NCBI RefSeq assembly: GCF_028693135.1 | Contig: NZ_JAQUVZ010000023.1 | Coordinates: forward strand, 1 to 49,738 | Direction: 5' to 3' | Length of the DNA: 49,738 nt | Source of the DNA: Methanosarcina sp. | Lineage (GTDB): Archaea; Halobacteriota; Methanosarcinia; Methanosarcinales; Methanosarcinaceae | Shown: positions 1-9,674 of the stretch, piece after piece | How the letters are laid out: every line of letters starts with the position of its first letter | How positions within the stretch are numbered: the first letter of the stretch is position 1 | Translations under genes and position numbers: made by a program | The notes under the pieces: generated by a model | Databases searched by the model: none | What the model was told of the DNA's origin: nothing | What the model saw: only the letters and a program-made list of their open reading frames with translations

Positions 1-67
1 TGAAGGGAGACTTTCACGTACGGTTCTTAGGAGAGAAGGGGGGAGTAATCCCCTTGACTTATCCGAC
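1..67 (+). mobile_element. 3' end of a group II intron (domains V and VI)
   Basis: The first bases carry the 3' half of a domain V hairpin: a stem closed by a GAGA (GNRA) tetraloop at about 7-10, followed by ACGTACGGTTC, the conserved distal strand of domain V. A G/C-rich hairpin at about 37-57 (GGGG, then GAGTAAT, then CCCC) fits domain VI with its branch-point A. The exact 3' splice site is uncertain; it lies at about 57-67, and I take the AC at 66-67. The intron body and any reverse transcriptase lie outside the window. Confidence 0.8.
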
Positions 68-262
68 AATTCAAAGTCAAATTATTGCGTACTGAATGAA
101 ATTTGGTTCTCTTGATGCGGGATTTTTCCCCCAATAACTTATTGAGATTTGTGATTTTACAGAAAATGAGGCACATTGCCATTTGATTTGTTCGTTTTTG
201 TTGTTTTTATGGCTTTTTCGATAGTTTTTGCTTTATGGTTTTCTTCTTTTTTTCTTCTTGTA

Positions 263-520
263 AAGACCGCTCTCCTGCGTCGAGCGTGACAGGAACGACA
301 CGGTATGCCGAATAAGGTTATACGGGTCAAAGAAATCGTAATTTAATCCTTTTGAGCAAAGCTCACTGTTAAAACCCATAAAGTAGTCCTCTTGAGCACA
401 GCGAAAAGGACCGCGTACTGTTGCGATTACATCGCAACTCCCAGAAAATCTTCGATTTCCTGAGATCCCAAAGCGCAATTCGGGCAGCGAAACTCGGGCA
501 GCGAAACTCGGGGCGTACCG
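263..520 (-). repeat. Dispersed intergenic repeat, copy 1
   Basis: Shares the blocks CGCTCTCCTGCGTCGAGCG, GTCCTCTTGAGC..AGCGAAAAGGACCGCGTACT and a following G/C-rich hairpin with copies at 17446, 19413, 33268 and the array at 42575. The arms GTCCT and AGGAC can pair. Orientation is called minus relative to the 42575 array. No coding capacity is conserved between copies. Confidence 0.75.
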
Positions 521-747
521 CAGAGCCATAACTCTGCCATTTTAAAATCCCAGGTACCCAGTCAATAGGTTAATATTATTCAAGAGCGGGTTGGACAGGC
601 ATATTTCAGATCTTTTATCCCGTGCCGCTCCCCGCCTGGGCCGTTGGGCTTCGGGCAAATTAAAGCGTAATTTTCATCCACACCGGGAAAATAAAGGTAT
701 CAAAATATCAATCCTCCCGTAGTGGACTACTAGAACATAAGGTATAA

Positions 748-786
748 TACAAAGTGGAAATACAAAGTGGAAATACAAAGTGGAAA
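748..786 (+). repeat. Tandem repeat, 13 bp x 3, at the helicase start
   Basis: Three exact copies of TACAAAGTGGAAA. The GTG at 780 that would give the longest helicase frame lies inside the third copy, which argues for the next start at ATG 804. Confidence 0.8.
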
Positions 787-803
787 AAAATTGGAGCCGA
801 AAA

Positions 804-3542
804 ATGGATATTTCCCGCCTGTTGAATGAAATAAAAGCTTCCAGCCGATACGAAAACCAGATCGTTCATATTGAAGAAACCCCCGCAAGGAACGCATTTT
901 ATTTACCTCTTGAGCTGAAGGCACAGGTAAAAGCTGCCCTTTCAGGTATTGGAATCGAATCTTTATACTTCCATCAGGCTGAAGCGATCAAAAAGGTCCG
1001 GGAAGGAAAAGACATAGTGCTCTGCACAAGCACGGCGAGCGGAAAGTCCCTTACTTACATGGTCCCTATTTTTGAAACTGTCATGAAAGACCCTGAGGCT
1101 ACTGCCCTGTATATCTCTCCTTTAAACGCCCTTGTAAACGACCAGTTAAAAGCCTTCCTTAAATTTGAAGGGGCACTGAATTCCGGAGCAGGCATAGCCC
1201 GTTATACCGGCGCCCTGAATGCAGCCCAGAAGAAGGAAATAAGGGAAGGTCAGACGAATATTGTTTTCACAAACCCTGAAATGGTGCACATGAGTTTCCT
1301 TGCCTGGCACCACCTCTGGAGACGCTTTTTTTCGAACCTCAAATTCATTGTTGTTGACGAGAGCCATTACTACAGGGGAGTTATAGGGAGTAATATGGCA
1401 AACGTGCTCCGACGGCTTATCCGGGTTGCTGAACATTATGGGGCTTCCCCTCAGTTCATCTGTTGTTCGGCAACGATAGGGAACCCGAAAGAGCATACAG
1501 AAACCCTGCTGGGAAAGGAAGCAGAGGTGGTTGAGAATAACGGCTCTTCCCATGGTCCCCAGAAATTTGTGTTCTGGAACCCTCCATTATACCTGAACGG
1601 AAAGGGGAATACAGTCAGGAAAAGCAGCTTTTCCGAAACCTCAACCCTTTTTACGCGGGCAGTCCAGGCAGGACTCCAGACCCTTGCCTTTACGCGATCC
1701 AGGCAGGGAGTAGAGCGCATGTATAAGAGCTGCAGGGAACTTTTGAGGGAACGGGGACTCTCTTCGGCTGTTTGCTCTTACAGGAGTGGTTATTTTGACA
1801 GGGAGAGGGAAGAGGTCGAAAAGAAAATGAATTCAGGGGAACTCAGGGGTGTCATTTCCACAAATGCCCTCGAACTCGGGATAGATATAGGAGGGCTTGA
1901 TGCCTGCATCCTTGACGGCTATCCCGGCACGGTCATGAGCGCAAGGCAGCAGGCGGGAAGGGCAGGCAGGAGCGGAAACGAAAGCCTTGTCCTTATGGTA
2001 GCCGGCACAAATGCCCTTGACCAGTATTACATGAGAAACCCGGACGACTTTTTTGCAAGAAGCAGCGAAAATGCAGTGCTTAACCCTAAAAACCCCTATA
2101 TCCTTGCAGGACACCTGCTCTGTGCAGCAAAGGAAATCCCTCTAAGGATATCCGATGAAAAGTATTTCGGGAAAGGATATTCAAGAGTAGTTGAGCTTCT
2201 GGAAGCAGAAGGGCTGCTTGCAGGCAGCGACCTGAAATATTCCACTGACCCTTTCCCTTACAAACAAGTCTCCCTTCGTGGGATAGATAATAATACTTAC
2301 TCTCTTCTCGCCGTTGAAGGGGAAAAAAGCTTTCCTCTCGAAAAGGACATAGAGGAGACCCTGGCTTTCCGGGAATGCCATCCGGGCGCGGTCTACATGC
2401 ACAGGGGAGAACCCTTCTACATAAACAGGGTCGACAATGAGAAAAAGGAGATACACACCGTAAAGACGCACGACAGCTACTACACAAAACCCATGATCGA
2501 TTCGTCAGTCCTGGTGCGGGAGACCTATGCGGTAAAATCGCTCCGGCACGCTCCCGAGGTGGAGGCAGGGCTTGGGGATGTGGAAGTAACGGACACGATT
2601 ATAGGGTACAGGAAAATCCGGACTCACAGCGACGAGACCATGAGTGCCCATGACCTTGAGATGCCTCCGATAACCCTCCAGACAGTTGCCCTCTGGCTTA
2701 AGCTCCCAAACAGGCTGCAGGAGCTGATAGAACAGCATAAACTTGACTTTGCAGGCGGGATCCATGCTGTTGAGCATGCGATGATTTCCATGTATCCTCT
2801 GCACCTGCTTGTGGACAGGAGCGATGTAGGAGGGGTTTCAACTCCCTCCCATCCGGACCTCGGAGGCAAAAGCGGGATCTTCATCTATGATGGGCACAGG
2901 GGAGGAGTAGGGTATGCAGAGAAAGGCTATGACCTGATTGAAGAGGTCCTCGACGGCACCTTAAAAGCCATTGAAAGCTGCCCCTGCGAAAGCGGCTGTC
3001 CTGGCTGTATCCAGTCTCCCAAATGCGGGAACAACAACGAACCCCTTGACAAGCATGCTGCAATCATGCTCCTGCATGAACTCCTTGGAAAAGCCCCCTA
3101 CATCCCACCCGAGAAAAAAGAAAAGCACCTTTCTGAAGCCAGAGCCTTGAGGCAGGTCCCGGAAAAAAAGGACGTCGGAGATGCCCTTGACAGAGTAAGG
3201 AGACAGCTCAGGCGGGAAACCATAAAACAGGAACCTCAGGCAGGGCAGGAGAAAAAGGAAAAGACCTTCATTGCCACGGACGAAAATGGGGGAATGATTG
3301 GAGTCATCTCGGCTCCTTCCCCGGAAAAGGCTGCATCAAAAACCTTTCACCACAAACTCGCAGGGCAAAAGGAAGCTACGAAAGAAAAGCCCATTGAGAT
3401 CCGAATAAGGGATCTTGGGGCAGGCAGTGACTACCACTTCAAGGTCTGGACCGAGCTTTTCGAAAGCAAAGAAACCGGAGTCGTTGAAGCAGAAGGCATG
3501 AAAAAGGCTGTGAGAAAACTGATTATCCGGAGAGTAAATTGA
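804..3542 (+). CDS. DEAD/DEAH-box superfamily 2 helicase, MrfA/YprA type with DUF1998-like zinc-binding region
   Basis: Predicted 912-residue ATP-dependent nucleic-acid helicase. Visible motifs are Walker A TSTASGKS (about 75-82), DESH (about 185), SAT (about 219) and QQAGRAGRSG (about 382-391). A four-cysteine cluster follows, CPCESGCPGC..C (about 725-740), as in the C-terminal metal-binding (DUF1998) region of MrfA, a bacterial helicase linked to repair of mitomycin-type damage; that role is inferred here only by family. About 130 residues beyond the cysteines are charged and end in a small domain not usual for MrfA. ATG 804 is chosen because GGAG at 793-796 sits 7 nt upstream; a GTG at 780 gives eight more residues but lies in a tandem repeat. 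It stands alone; the gene behind it is 660 bp away. Confidence 0.9.
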   Translation: MDISRLLNEIKASSRYENQIVHIEETPARNAFYLPLELKAQVKAALSGIGIESLYFHQAEAIKKVREGKDIVLCTSTASGKSLTYMVPIFETVMKDPEATALYISPLNALVNDQLKAFLKFEGALNSGAGIARYTGALNAAQKKEIREGQTNIVFTNPEMVHMSFLAWHHLWRRFFSNLKFIVVDESHYYRGVIGSNMANVLRRLIRVAEHYGASPQFICCSATIGNPKEHTETLLGKEAEVVENNGSSHGPQKFVFWNPPLYLNGKGNTVRKSSFSETSTLFTRAVQAGLQTLAFTRSRQGVERMYKSCRELLRERGLSSAVCSYRSGYFDREREEVEKKMNSGELRGVISTNALELGIDIGGLDACILDGYPGTVMSARQQAGRAGRSGNESLVLMVAGTNALDQYYMRNPDDFFARSSENAVLNPKNPYILAGHLLCAAKEIPLRISDEKYFGKGYSRVVELLEAEGLLAGSDLKYSTDPFPYKQVSLRGIDNNTYSLLAVEGEKSFPLEKDIEETLAFRECHPGAVYMHRGEPFYINRVDNEKKEIHTVKTHDSYYTKPMIDSSVLVRETYAVKSLRHAPEVEAGLGDVEVTDTIIGYRKIRTHSDETMSAHDLEMPPITLQTVALWLKLPNRLQELIEQHKLDFAGGIHAVEHAMISMYPLHLLVDRSDVGGVSTPSHPDLGGKSGIFIYDGHRGGVGYAEKGYDLIEEVLDGTLKAIESCPCESGCPGCIQSPKCGNNNEPLDKHAAIMLLHELLGKAPYIPPEKKEKHLSEARALRQVPEKKDVGDALDRVRRQLRRETIKQEPQAGQEKKEKTFIATDENGGMIGVISAPSPEKAASKTFHHKLAGQKEATKEKPIEIRIRDLGAGSDYHFKVWTELFESKETGVVEAEGMKKAVRKLIIRRVN

Positions 3543-4210
3543 AGACAGGGGCAGGTTTCAGCCCTATTTCATTGTCTCAGTTTTAATTATTTATTCCAAA
3601 ATGGAATCGGGATCAATATCCGAGGTCAGACAATGACTTACAAATTACATTCTTCTTCAAAATCATATGGAAGTTACTTATACTGAGAGTCCCATTTATC
3701 TACAATAGTTGGTATCCAAAATAGAAAGGTCTAATAAAATTATCTGTAATACTGGGGGAATAGTTTGCAGAGATTAATATTGATACTGATGTTTATGTTT
3801 ATGTTTATGGCTCTTGTATTCTTCATTGCCTTCAATTCAAAATGGCAATAGCCATATAAGGAATTTAAAGCAGTATTTTAAAGCAGTATTATCCGAAAAC
3901 GGATTCTGAAGCATGGGGCGGTTAGAGGACAGTTCTTGCCAGATTTCTGGGCATGATTCTCACACCTGAATTATGTATGGATTTATGCCCGGAAGGCCCT
4001 GTGTAGTGAGAGGGTACAAACACAAATCAGGATTATATAATATTTAGAGCATAATATGCAATTGAAGATTTTATTCTACAATTGAAGAATCCGGAGGATT
4101 TTCAGAGGATTCTTAAGGGTTTTCTATTTAAATTTCAAAAGAGTTTTCAGGCTTTTTGAGGCTTCATATTTTTAAAACTTCATATTTAGAATTAGAAAGG
4201 AGTTTTGCCC
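3543..4210. other. AT-rich intergenic region
   Basis: Mostly unassignable. A weak G/C hairpin directly after the helicase stop (GGGC at about 3549, GCCC at about 3560) may aid termination. A possible 28-residue membrane peptide is at 3765-3851. AATTGAAGA occurs twice near 4062 and 4081, upstream of the oxidoreductase. Confidence 0.5.
3765..3851 (+). CDS. Possible small single-pass membrane protein (28 aa)
   Basis: A TTG codon 6 nt after GGGGG (3754-3758) opens a short frame whose product is almost wholly hydrophobic: an N-terminal QR, about 20 residues of Leu/Ile/Met/Phe/Ala, then NSKWQ and a TAG stop. The composition is that of a single transmembrane helix with positive N-terminal and polar C-terminal ends. 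A TTTATG hexamer repeated within it codes the Met-Phe run, so chance expansion of a microsatellite is an alternative. No homologue is recognised. Confidence 0.3.
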   Translation: MQRLILILMFMFMFMALVFFIAFNSKWQ

Positions 4211-5710
4211 ATGGGTATTGAAAATCATGCTTCAGGGAAAAGCGAGATAAATTCGGGATACGATGTCATAATCATAGGGGCAGGGCAGGCGGGGATGTTT
4301 GCAGCTTATGAGCTTGCAGCCGGGAAGCTGAAAACTCTTGTTATTGATATGGGCAGGGACATTGACAAACGCACATGCCCTATGAAAACCCAGAGCTACT
4401 GCACGCATTGTACGCCCTGCGATATTATGTGCGGGGTTGGGGGCTGCGGGACTTTTTCAGATGGGACCCTGAACCTGCGGCCTGACATAGGAGGAGATCT
4501 TGCAGCCCTGACCGGAGACCAGGCTGAAGCCTGGGAACTGGTTGATAGGGTCGATAAAGTTTTCCTTAAATTCGGAGCGCCTCAGGGGGCTCTCCTGACT
4601 GAAGGCCCGGAAATAGAGGAGCTAAAACGCAGGGCTGCCTCGGTCGGAGCCCGGTTTATAGAGATCAAGCAGCGACATATAGGTTCGGACAATGCCCCTG
4701 CAGTCATAAGGCGCTTCAAACAGGACCTTGTTGATAAAGGTGTGAACTTCCTGATTGAGACCGAAGTCCAGGACCTACTTGTTGAGGGCGGAACGTGCAA
4801 AGGTGTTATACTCTCAGGCGGAAGAGTTGTCCGTGCGCGGTACATGCTACTGTCACCGGGAAGAAGGGGCTGCAACTGGGTCTCGGAAATGATTGAGAAA
4901 CATGATCTGGAAGCTCGTTACGGAGGGATTGACATAGGAGTCAGGGTGGAAGTCCCTGCAATTATTATGGACCCTGTAACGAAAATCAACCGGGACCCCA
5001 AGTTTCATATCCAGACCCGCCGCTATGATGACTTTGTCAGGACTTTCTGCACAAACCGGCGCGGCTTTGTCGTTAAGGAAGAATATGAAGACTTCATTGC
5101 GACCAATGGCCATTCGATGGCAAACACGGAATCCGAAAACACCAATTTCGCATTCCTCGTCCATATAGAACTGACCGAGCCCATGGAAAACACAACGAAA
5201 TACGCCCGCTCAATAGCAAAACTCGCAACAACAATCGGCGGGGGAAAGCCTGTCCTCCAGCGCATGGGCGACCTCAGGCGCGGACGCAGGTCTACAAAAG
5301 AGCGCCTCGCCAAAAACCTGGTTATAAATACATTAAAAGATGTCACACCCGGCGATATCTCAATGGCTCTTCCGCACAGGATAGTCATGGACATAATCGA
5401 AGGCCTTGAGACCTTAAACGAGATCGTTCCCGGTGTTGCCTCGGACTCAACTTTGCTTTATGCCCCTGAAGTCAAGTTCTACGCCATGCATCTGAAAGTC
5501 GACCGCCAGATGGAAACCAGCATCAAAAACCTCTTTGCCGCAGGAGACGGCGCAGGGCTCTCAAGGGACATAGTCAATGCCGCAGCAACCGGAATCATGG
5601 CTGCAGAAGGGATTATGAAAAAGGTTAATGAAGAAGTGAAAAAAGTTAATGAAGAAGTGAAAAAGGTCGAAGAAGACGAAAAAGCAAATTGTAAAGATTC
5701 TAAGGATTGA
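4211..5710 (+). CDS. FAD-dependent dehydrogenase, COG2509-like
   Basis: A 499-residue soluble flavoprotein. The Rossmann FAD motif IIGAGQAG lies at about 21-28, followed by a strand ending in VIDMGRD. A cysteine-rich segment at 56-79 (Cys 56, 64, 67, 70, 74, 79) is typical of the uncharacterised FAD-dependent dehydrogenases of COG2509. The C-terminal FAD motif FAAGDGAG..R is present near 442-450. Substrate unknown. ATG 4211 follows AAAGGAG (4196-4202) with 8 nt spacing; the in-frame TTG at 4205 is too close to that site. The last ~30 residues are a low-complexity Lys/Glu tail with KKVNEEV repeated, probably a recent in-frame expansion and not part of the fold. No partner gene is adjacent. Confidence 0.88.
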   Translation: MGIENHASGKSEINSGYDVIIIGAGQAGMFAAYELAAGKLKTLVIDMGRDIDKRTCPMKTQSYCTHCTPCDIMCGVGGCGTFSDGTLNLRPDIGGDLAALTGDQAEAWELVDRVDKVFLKFGAPQGALLTEGPEIEELKRRAASVGARFIEIKQRHIGSDNAPAVIRRFKQDLVDKGVNFLIETEVQDLLVEGGTCKGVILSGGRVVRARYMLLSPGRRGCNWVSEMIEKHDLEARYGGIDIGVRVEVPAIIMDPVTKINRDPKFHIQTRRYDDFVRTFCTNRRGFVVKEEYEDFIATNGHSMANTESENTNFAFLVHIELTEPMENTTKYARSIAKLATTIGGGKPVLQRMGDLRRGRRSTKERLAKNLVINTLKDVTPGDISMALPHRIVMDIIEGLETLNEIVPGVASDSTLLYAPEVKFYAMHLKVDRQMETSIKNLFAAGDGAGLSRDIVNAAATGIMAAEGIMKKVNEEVKKVNEEVKKVEEDEKANCKDSKD

Positions 5711-6082
5711 AAAATTACTAAAAATTATTTTGTTTTTAATTTTGTATTTTGTTTTAAAAAAGGGTGCGTTCCCATCTGAAAAACCTGGAAGTTTCGAACG
5801 GAGTTTAGAGGATTTAACGTTCTAATTTTTTAGTTTGGGAAGAGGTTTGAGGTATTTGATTTGTGGGTTGAGAATTTTTCGTTTTTTAATCTTTTTTGTG
5901 GGTGTAGATCTTTTTGGAGTAGGTGTTTTTTGCTAGGAGTGTTCAATTTATGAGAACGCAAGTTATACTATGCACTTGGAGTATATATTATTTTTAACGC
6001 ATAATCGCAACGTGGGAATATAATCATTAGAGAATACGGACAACTGTTAGTTTAATAGTTTAATGTTAATCGGAGTATAATA
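5708..6082 (+). repeat. Long AT-rich direct repeat, copy A
   Basis: About 375 bp starting at the stop codon of the flavoprotein gene. It aligns through its length with copy B (6218-6660). Shared blocks include GCGTTCCCATCT, AAAACCTGGAAGTT, AGTTTGGGAAGAGG, GATCTTTTTGGAGTAGGTG, GAGAACGCAAGTTATACTAT and TTAATCGGAGTATAA. It has no open frame. Confidence 0.85.
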
Positions 6083-6217
6083 GAATCTAAAAGTTATAAA
6101 AAAGGCTAAAGCATACGGAAAAGAGGTTATACATGCAAGAATTTCAAAAACACAAGAAATTTAATAGTTAAATAGAACTGCACTGAAAATTACTTTCCGT
6201 CTAAATGTGATAAGATC

Positions 6218-6660
6218 GAAAAACTACTAGAAATAATTTTGTTTTTAATTTTGTTTTAAAAGAGGTTGCGTTCCCATCTCAAAAACCTGGAAGTTCCTAA
6301 GAAGTTTAAAAGATTTAACTTTTTAATTTTTTAGTTTGGGAAGAGGTTTTGAGGTATTTGACTTGTGGGTTGAAAGTTTTTCGTTTTTTAATCTTTTTAG
6401 TTTGGGAAGAGGTTTGAGGTATTTGACTTGTGGGTTGTGGTTGAGAATTTTTCGTTTTTTAATCCTTTTAGTGTAGGGTAGATCTTTTTGGAGTAGGTGT
6501 TTGTTTGCTAGTGGGTGTTCAATTGATGAGAACGCAAGTTATACTATGCACTCGGGGTATATATTATTTTTAATGTATAATCGCAACGCGGGAATATAAT
6601 AGTTAGTGAATTGTACTAACTTTTAGTTTAATAGTCTAATGTTAATCGGAGTATAAAAGT
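6218..6660 (+). repeat. Long AT-rich direct repeat, copy B
   Basis: Second copy of the 5708-6082 element, diverged by substitutions and small indels. It contains an extra internal duplication of the block AGTTTGGGAAGAGG..GTATTTGACTTGTGGG (about 6334-6376 and 6399-6437). A unique ~135 bp lies between copies A and B. Copy B ends about 100 bp before the hsdR leader, so the pair marks the left edge of the restriction locus. Confidence 0.85.
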
Positions 6661-6764
6661 GACACACGATAACCTTTTTACATAAATTTCCACTCGAAAG
6701 GCAATTTGAAGCACTGCTACAGATTAAATTAGTAAAGATTTTAAGGCTCAAGGAGGTTTACAAT

Positions 6765-6788
6765 ATGAATATATATTGTCTGCCATGA
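6765..6788 (+). CDS. Possible 7-codon leader peptide before hsdR
   Basis: The strongest Shine-Dalgarno site in the region, AGGAGGT at 6751-6757, is placed 7 nt before an ATG that opens only MNIYCLP and a TGA stop. hsdR itself starts 22 nt further on at 6810 behind a weak GGAAGAGAG site. This may be a leader peptide coupling translation, or a decayed earlier start of hsdR. Confidence 0.35.
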   Translation: MNIYCLP

Positions 6789-6809
6789 TGAAAAACTGGA
6801 AGAGAGTTT

Positions 6810-9650
6810 ATGATTCTGCAAAGCAGTAGGAAGCCGGAAGAAATTGCCCGTGAAGATATAGATAGGATGCTTGGTCTTTCGGGCTGGAAGGTTCAAGGTT
6901 TAAACGAAATAAAATTGGGCGAAGGTCTGGGGGTTGCAGTCACAGAAGTCCACCTGAAAGCCGGATTTTCCGACTACCTGCTTTTTGTTGACAGGCGGCC
7001 TGTAGGCATTATTGAAGCAAAACCAAAAGGATTCACCCTGAGCGGAGTTGCTGAGCAGTCCGAAAAGTATGCAAAAAGCAAAATAGTGAATCTTCTGGCG
7101 ATAAACGAGCCTCCCTCTTTTTGCTATGAAAGCACAGGCGATGAGACATATTTCAGAGATAGGAGAGATCCTGAACCGCGCTCGCGCAGAGTTTATTCAT
7201 TCCATAGGCCAGAGACCCTGAAAGGGTGGATTGAAGAAAAAGATACACTGAGAAGCAGGCTGATCGAAACTTCAAGGCTGGTTCTGCTGGACAGGGAAAA
7301 ATTGTGGGACTGCCAGTACGAGGCAATCGAAAATCTGGAAAAATCGTTCGCAAACAACAGGCCAAAAGCCCTTATCCAGATGGCAACAGGCAGTGGAAAA
7401 ACCTACACTGCTGTGAGTTTTATCAGCAGGCTGATCAAATTTTCAAAAGCAAAAAGAGTGCTTTTCCTGGTTGACAGGAACAACCTCGGGCAGCAAACCC
7501 TGAGTGAATTTCAGAGTTATGTGATCCCAGGAGACGGGCGCTTATTTACAAAAGTATATAACGTACAGAACCTGACCTCAAACAGCCTTGACCCTGTTTG
7601 CAAGGTGTGCATAACAACGATTCAGCGGCTATATTCCATGCTTAAAGGGGAAGAGGAACTGGCGCCGGAACTTGAAGAAGAATCCGCATTTGACCACTGG
7701 GCAGAGTTATCAGGAAACGTGGAACTGTCAGGAAAAGATGAAACAAAGGGAAAAACAAAGGAAGAGGAAGAAGAAAAAACAATTGCCTATAATCCTGACA
7801 TCCCTATAGAGTATTTTGATTTTATTGTAACCGATGAGTGCCACAGGTCAATCTACCACCTCTGGAGGCAGGTGCTCGAATACTTTGACGCTTTTACGAT
7901 AGGGTTGACTGCAACACCTTCAAAGCAGACTCTCGGCTTTTTTAACCAGAACCTTGTAATGGAATACTCGCATGAAAGAGCGGTTGCAGACGGCGTAAAC
8001 GTAAGCTACGAAGTCTACAGAATAAAAACCGAAATCACAGAAAAAGGAAGCAAGGTCGAAGCCGGATTTTACGTGGACAGGCGGGACAAGCTTACCCGAA
8101 AACTCAGGTGGGAACTGCTTGACGATGATTTTTCCTATGATGCAAAACAGCTCGACAGCTCGGTAGTCTCAAAAGACCAGATCAGGACCGTGATAAGGAC
8201 TTTTAAGGAAAGACTCTTCACAGAAATCTTCCCCGGCAGGTCTGAAGTCCCAAAGACCCTTGTATTTGCAAAAGATGACTCCCATGCCGAAGATATTGTC
8301 GAGGTTATCAGGGAAGAATTCGGAAAAGGCAATGATTTCTGTAAGAAAATAACCTACCGGGTCACAGGCGAAAACCCCAAAAACCTGATCAAGGATTTCA
8401 GGAACAGGTTTGATCCCCGCATCGTCGTAACCGTAGACATGATCTCCACAGGCACGGACATAAAACCTCTGGAATGCGTTCTTTTCATGAGAGACGTCCG
8501 TTCAAGCGTTTATTTTGAGCAGATGAAAGGCAGGGGCACCCGTACAATAAACCCCGAAGATATCAAGGAAATAAGCTCGGACTGCACTACAGGAAAGACC
8601 CATTTTGTGATCGTGGACGCTGTCGGGGTCTGCGAAAGCGACAAGACTGATTCCCGCCCCCTTGAGAGAAAAAAGACCGTTCCTTTTGATAAACTCCTGA
8701 CCCAGGTTGCCTTCGGCAGCCGGGACGAAGATACCCTGACAACTCTTGCTGGCCGCCTCGCCCGGCTTGACCGGAAAATCACTCCCTACGAAAGAGAAAA
8801 AATCCTGGAGAAATCCGGCGGCAAATCTCTGAGCGCCCTGACAAACTCTCTCCTTGATGCCCTTGACCCTGACCTCAAAGAAGCAAAAGCTAAAACCCTC
8901 TTCAACACCGACTCCCCCTCACCCACCCAGCTCGAAAAAGCCAGAGAAACCCTTGCCTACGAAGCCTGTGCTCCTTTTGACTCCCCGGCTCTCAGAAACC
9001 TCCTGATCGACCTGCACCGCAAAAGCGAACAGACTATAGACACGGTCAGCGAAGATAGACTCATCTACGCAGGCTTTGACGCCGATGCAAAGGAAAAAGC
9101 CCACCAAACCGTAGAAAGCTTCCACAAGTTCATCGAGGAAAACAAAAACGAACTCACAGCCCTCCAGATACTCTACAGCAGCCCCTACGACAAAAGACAC
9201 CTCACCCACCGCGCAATCAAGCAGCTCGCCGAATCCATAGAAAAGCCTCCATACTACCTGACCCCGGAAAAACTCTGGAAAGCCTACGAAGCCCTAGATA
9301 GGTCAAAAGTCAAACAGGCAACTCCGGGCAAACTCCTCACCAATATAATCTCCATCCTCCGCTTCGAACTCGGAGAATCCGACATCCTCGAACCCTTCCC
9401 CGATACAGTCGAATCAAGGTTCGAAAAATGGCTCTCAGCCCAGGAATCCTCAGGCAGGACCTTTTCAGAAGAACAGAATGAATGGCTCAGAATGATCAGG
9501 GATCATATTGCGTCCTCACTGGATATTGTGGTTGAGGACTTTGAGAATGTGCCTTTTAACAGGAAAGGAGGAGCGTTTAAGGCTTATGAGCTGTTCGGGG
9601 AGGAGCTGGTGGGAATTATGGGAGAGTTGAGTGAAGTACTGACAGGATAA
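6810..9650 (+). CDS. hsdR: Type I restriction enzyme, motor/nuclease subunit HsdR
   Basis: A 946-residue restriction subunit that translocates DNA and cuts unmethylated targets in complex with HsdM and HsdS. The N-terminal PD-(D/E)xK nuclease site is visible as Asp55 with Glu69-x-Lys71 (IIEAK). The helicase motor has Walker A ATGSGKT (about 192-198), DECH (about 342), TATP (about 370) and QMKGRGTRT (about 570). A Glu/Lys-rich insert near 308-325 lies between motifs I and II. The C-terminal ~300 residues are helical, as in the family's HsdM-binding region. No frameshift is seen, so it should be functional. It is followed after 24 nt by the DUF3800 gene and is separated by 0.7 kb from hsdS, so it is probably transcribed apart from hsdS/hsdM. 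Confidence 0.96.
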   Translation: MILQSSRKPEEIAREDIDRMLGLSGWKVQGLNEIKLGEGLGVAVTEVHLKAGFSDYLLFVDRRPVGIIEAKPKGFTLSGVAEQSEKYAKSKIVNLLAINEPPSFCYESTGDETYFRDRRDPEPRSRRVYSFHRPETLKGWIEEKDTLRSRLIETSRLVLLDREKLWDCQYEAIENLEKSFANNRPKALIQMATGSGKTYTAVSFISRLIKFSKAKRVLFLVDRNNLGQQTLSEFQSYVIPGDGRLFTKVYNVQNLTSNSLDPVCKVCITTIQRLYSMLKGEEELAPELEEESAFDHWAELSGNVELSGKDETKGKTKEEEEEKTIAYNPDIPIEYFDFIVTDECHRSIYHLWRQVLEYFDAFTIGLTATPSKQTLGFFNQNLVMEYSHERAVADGVNVSYEVYRIKTEITEKGSKVEAGFYVDRRDKLTRKLRWELLDDDFSYDAKQLDSSVVSKDQIRTVIRTFKERLFTEIFPGRSEVPKTLVFAKDDSHAEDIVEVIREEFGKGNDFCKKITYRVTGENPKNLIKDFRNRFDPRIVVTVDMISTGTDIKPLECVLFMRDVRSSVYFEQMKGRGTRTINPEDIKEISSDCTTGKTHFVIVDAVGVCESDKTDSRPLERKKTVPFDKLLTQVAFGSRDEDTLTTLAGRLARLDRKITPYEREKILEKSGGKSLSALTNSLLDALDPDLKEAKAKTLFNTDSPSPTQLEKARETLAYEACAPFDSPALRNLLIDLHRKSEQTIDTVSEDRLIYAGFDADAKEKAHQTVESFHKFIEENKNELTALQILYSSPYDKRHLTHRAIKQLAESIEKPPYYLTPEKLWKAYEALDRSKVKQATPGKLLTNIISILRFELGESDILEPFPDTVESRFEKWLSAQESSGRTFSEEQNEWLRMIRDHIASSLDIVVEDFENVPFNRKGGAFKAYELFGEELVGIMGELSEVLTG

Positions 9651-9674
9651 TTCGCGGAAAAATACGGTGATAGA

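Larger units (their letters stand above)
68..803. other. Intergenic region with one dispersed repeat
   Basis: No convincing gene between the intron end and the helicase. It holds one antisense copy of the dispersed repeat (263-520), a G/C-rich stretch at about 625-655, and a 13-bp tandem repeat just before the helicase. A 98-codon frame on the minus strand at 233-529 is only the repeat read through. Confidence 0.6.

Noticed and set aside
5711-6809. Prophage or insertion sequence at the left edge of the restriction locus
   Set aside because: No integrase, transposase or terminal inverted repeat; only the long direct repeat is seen.
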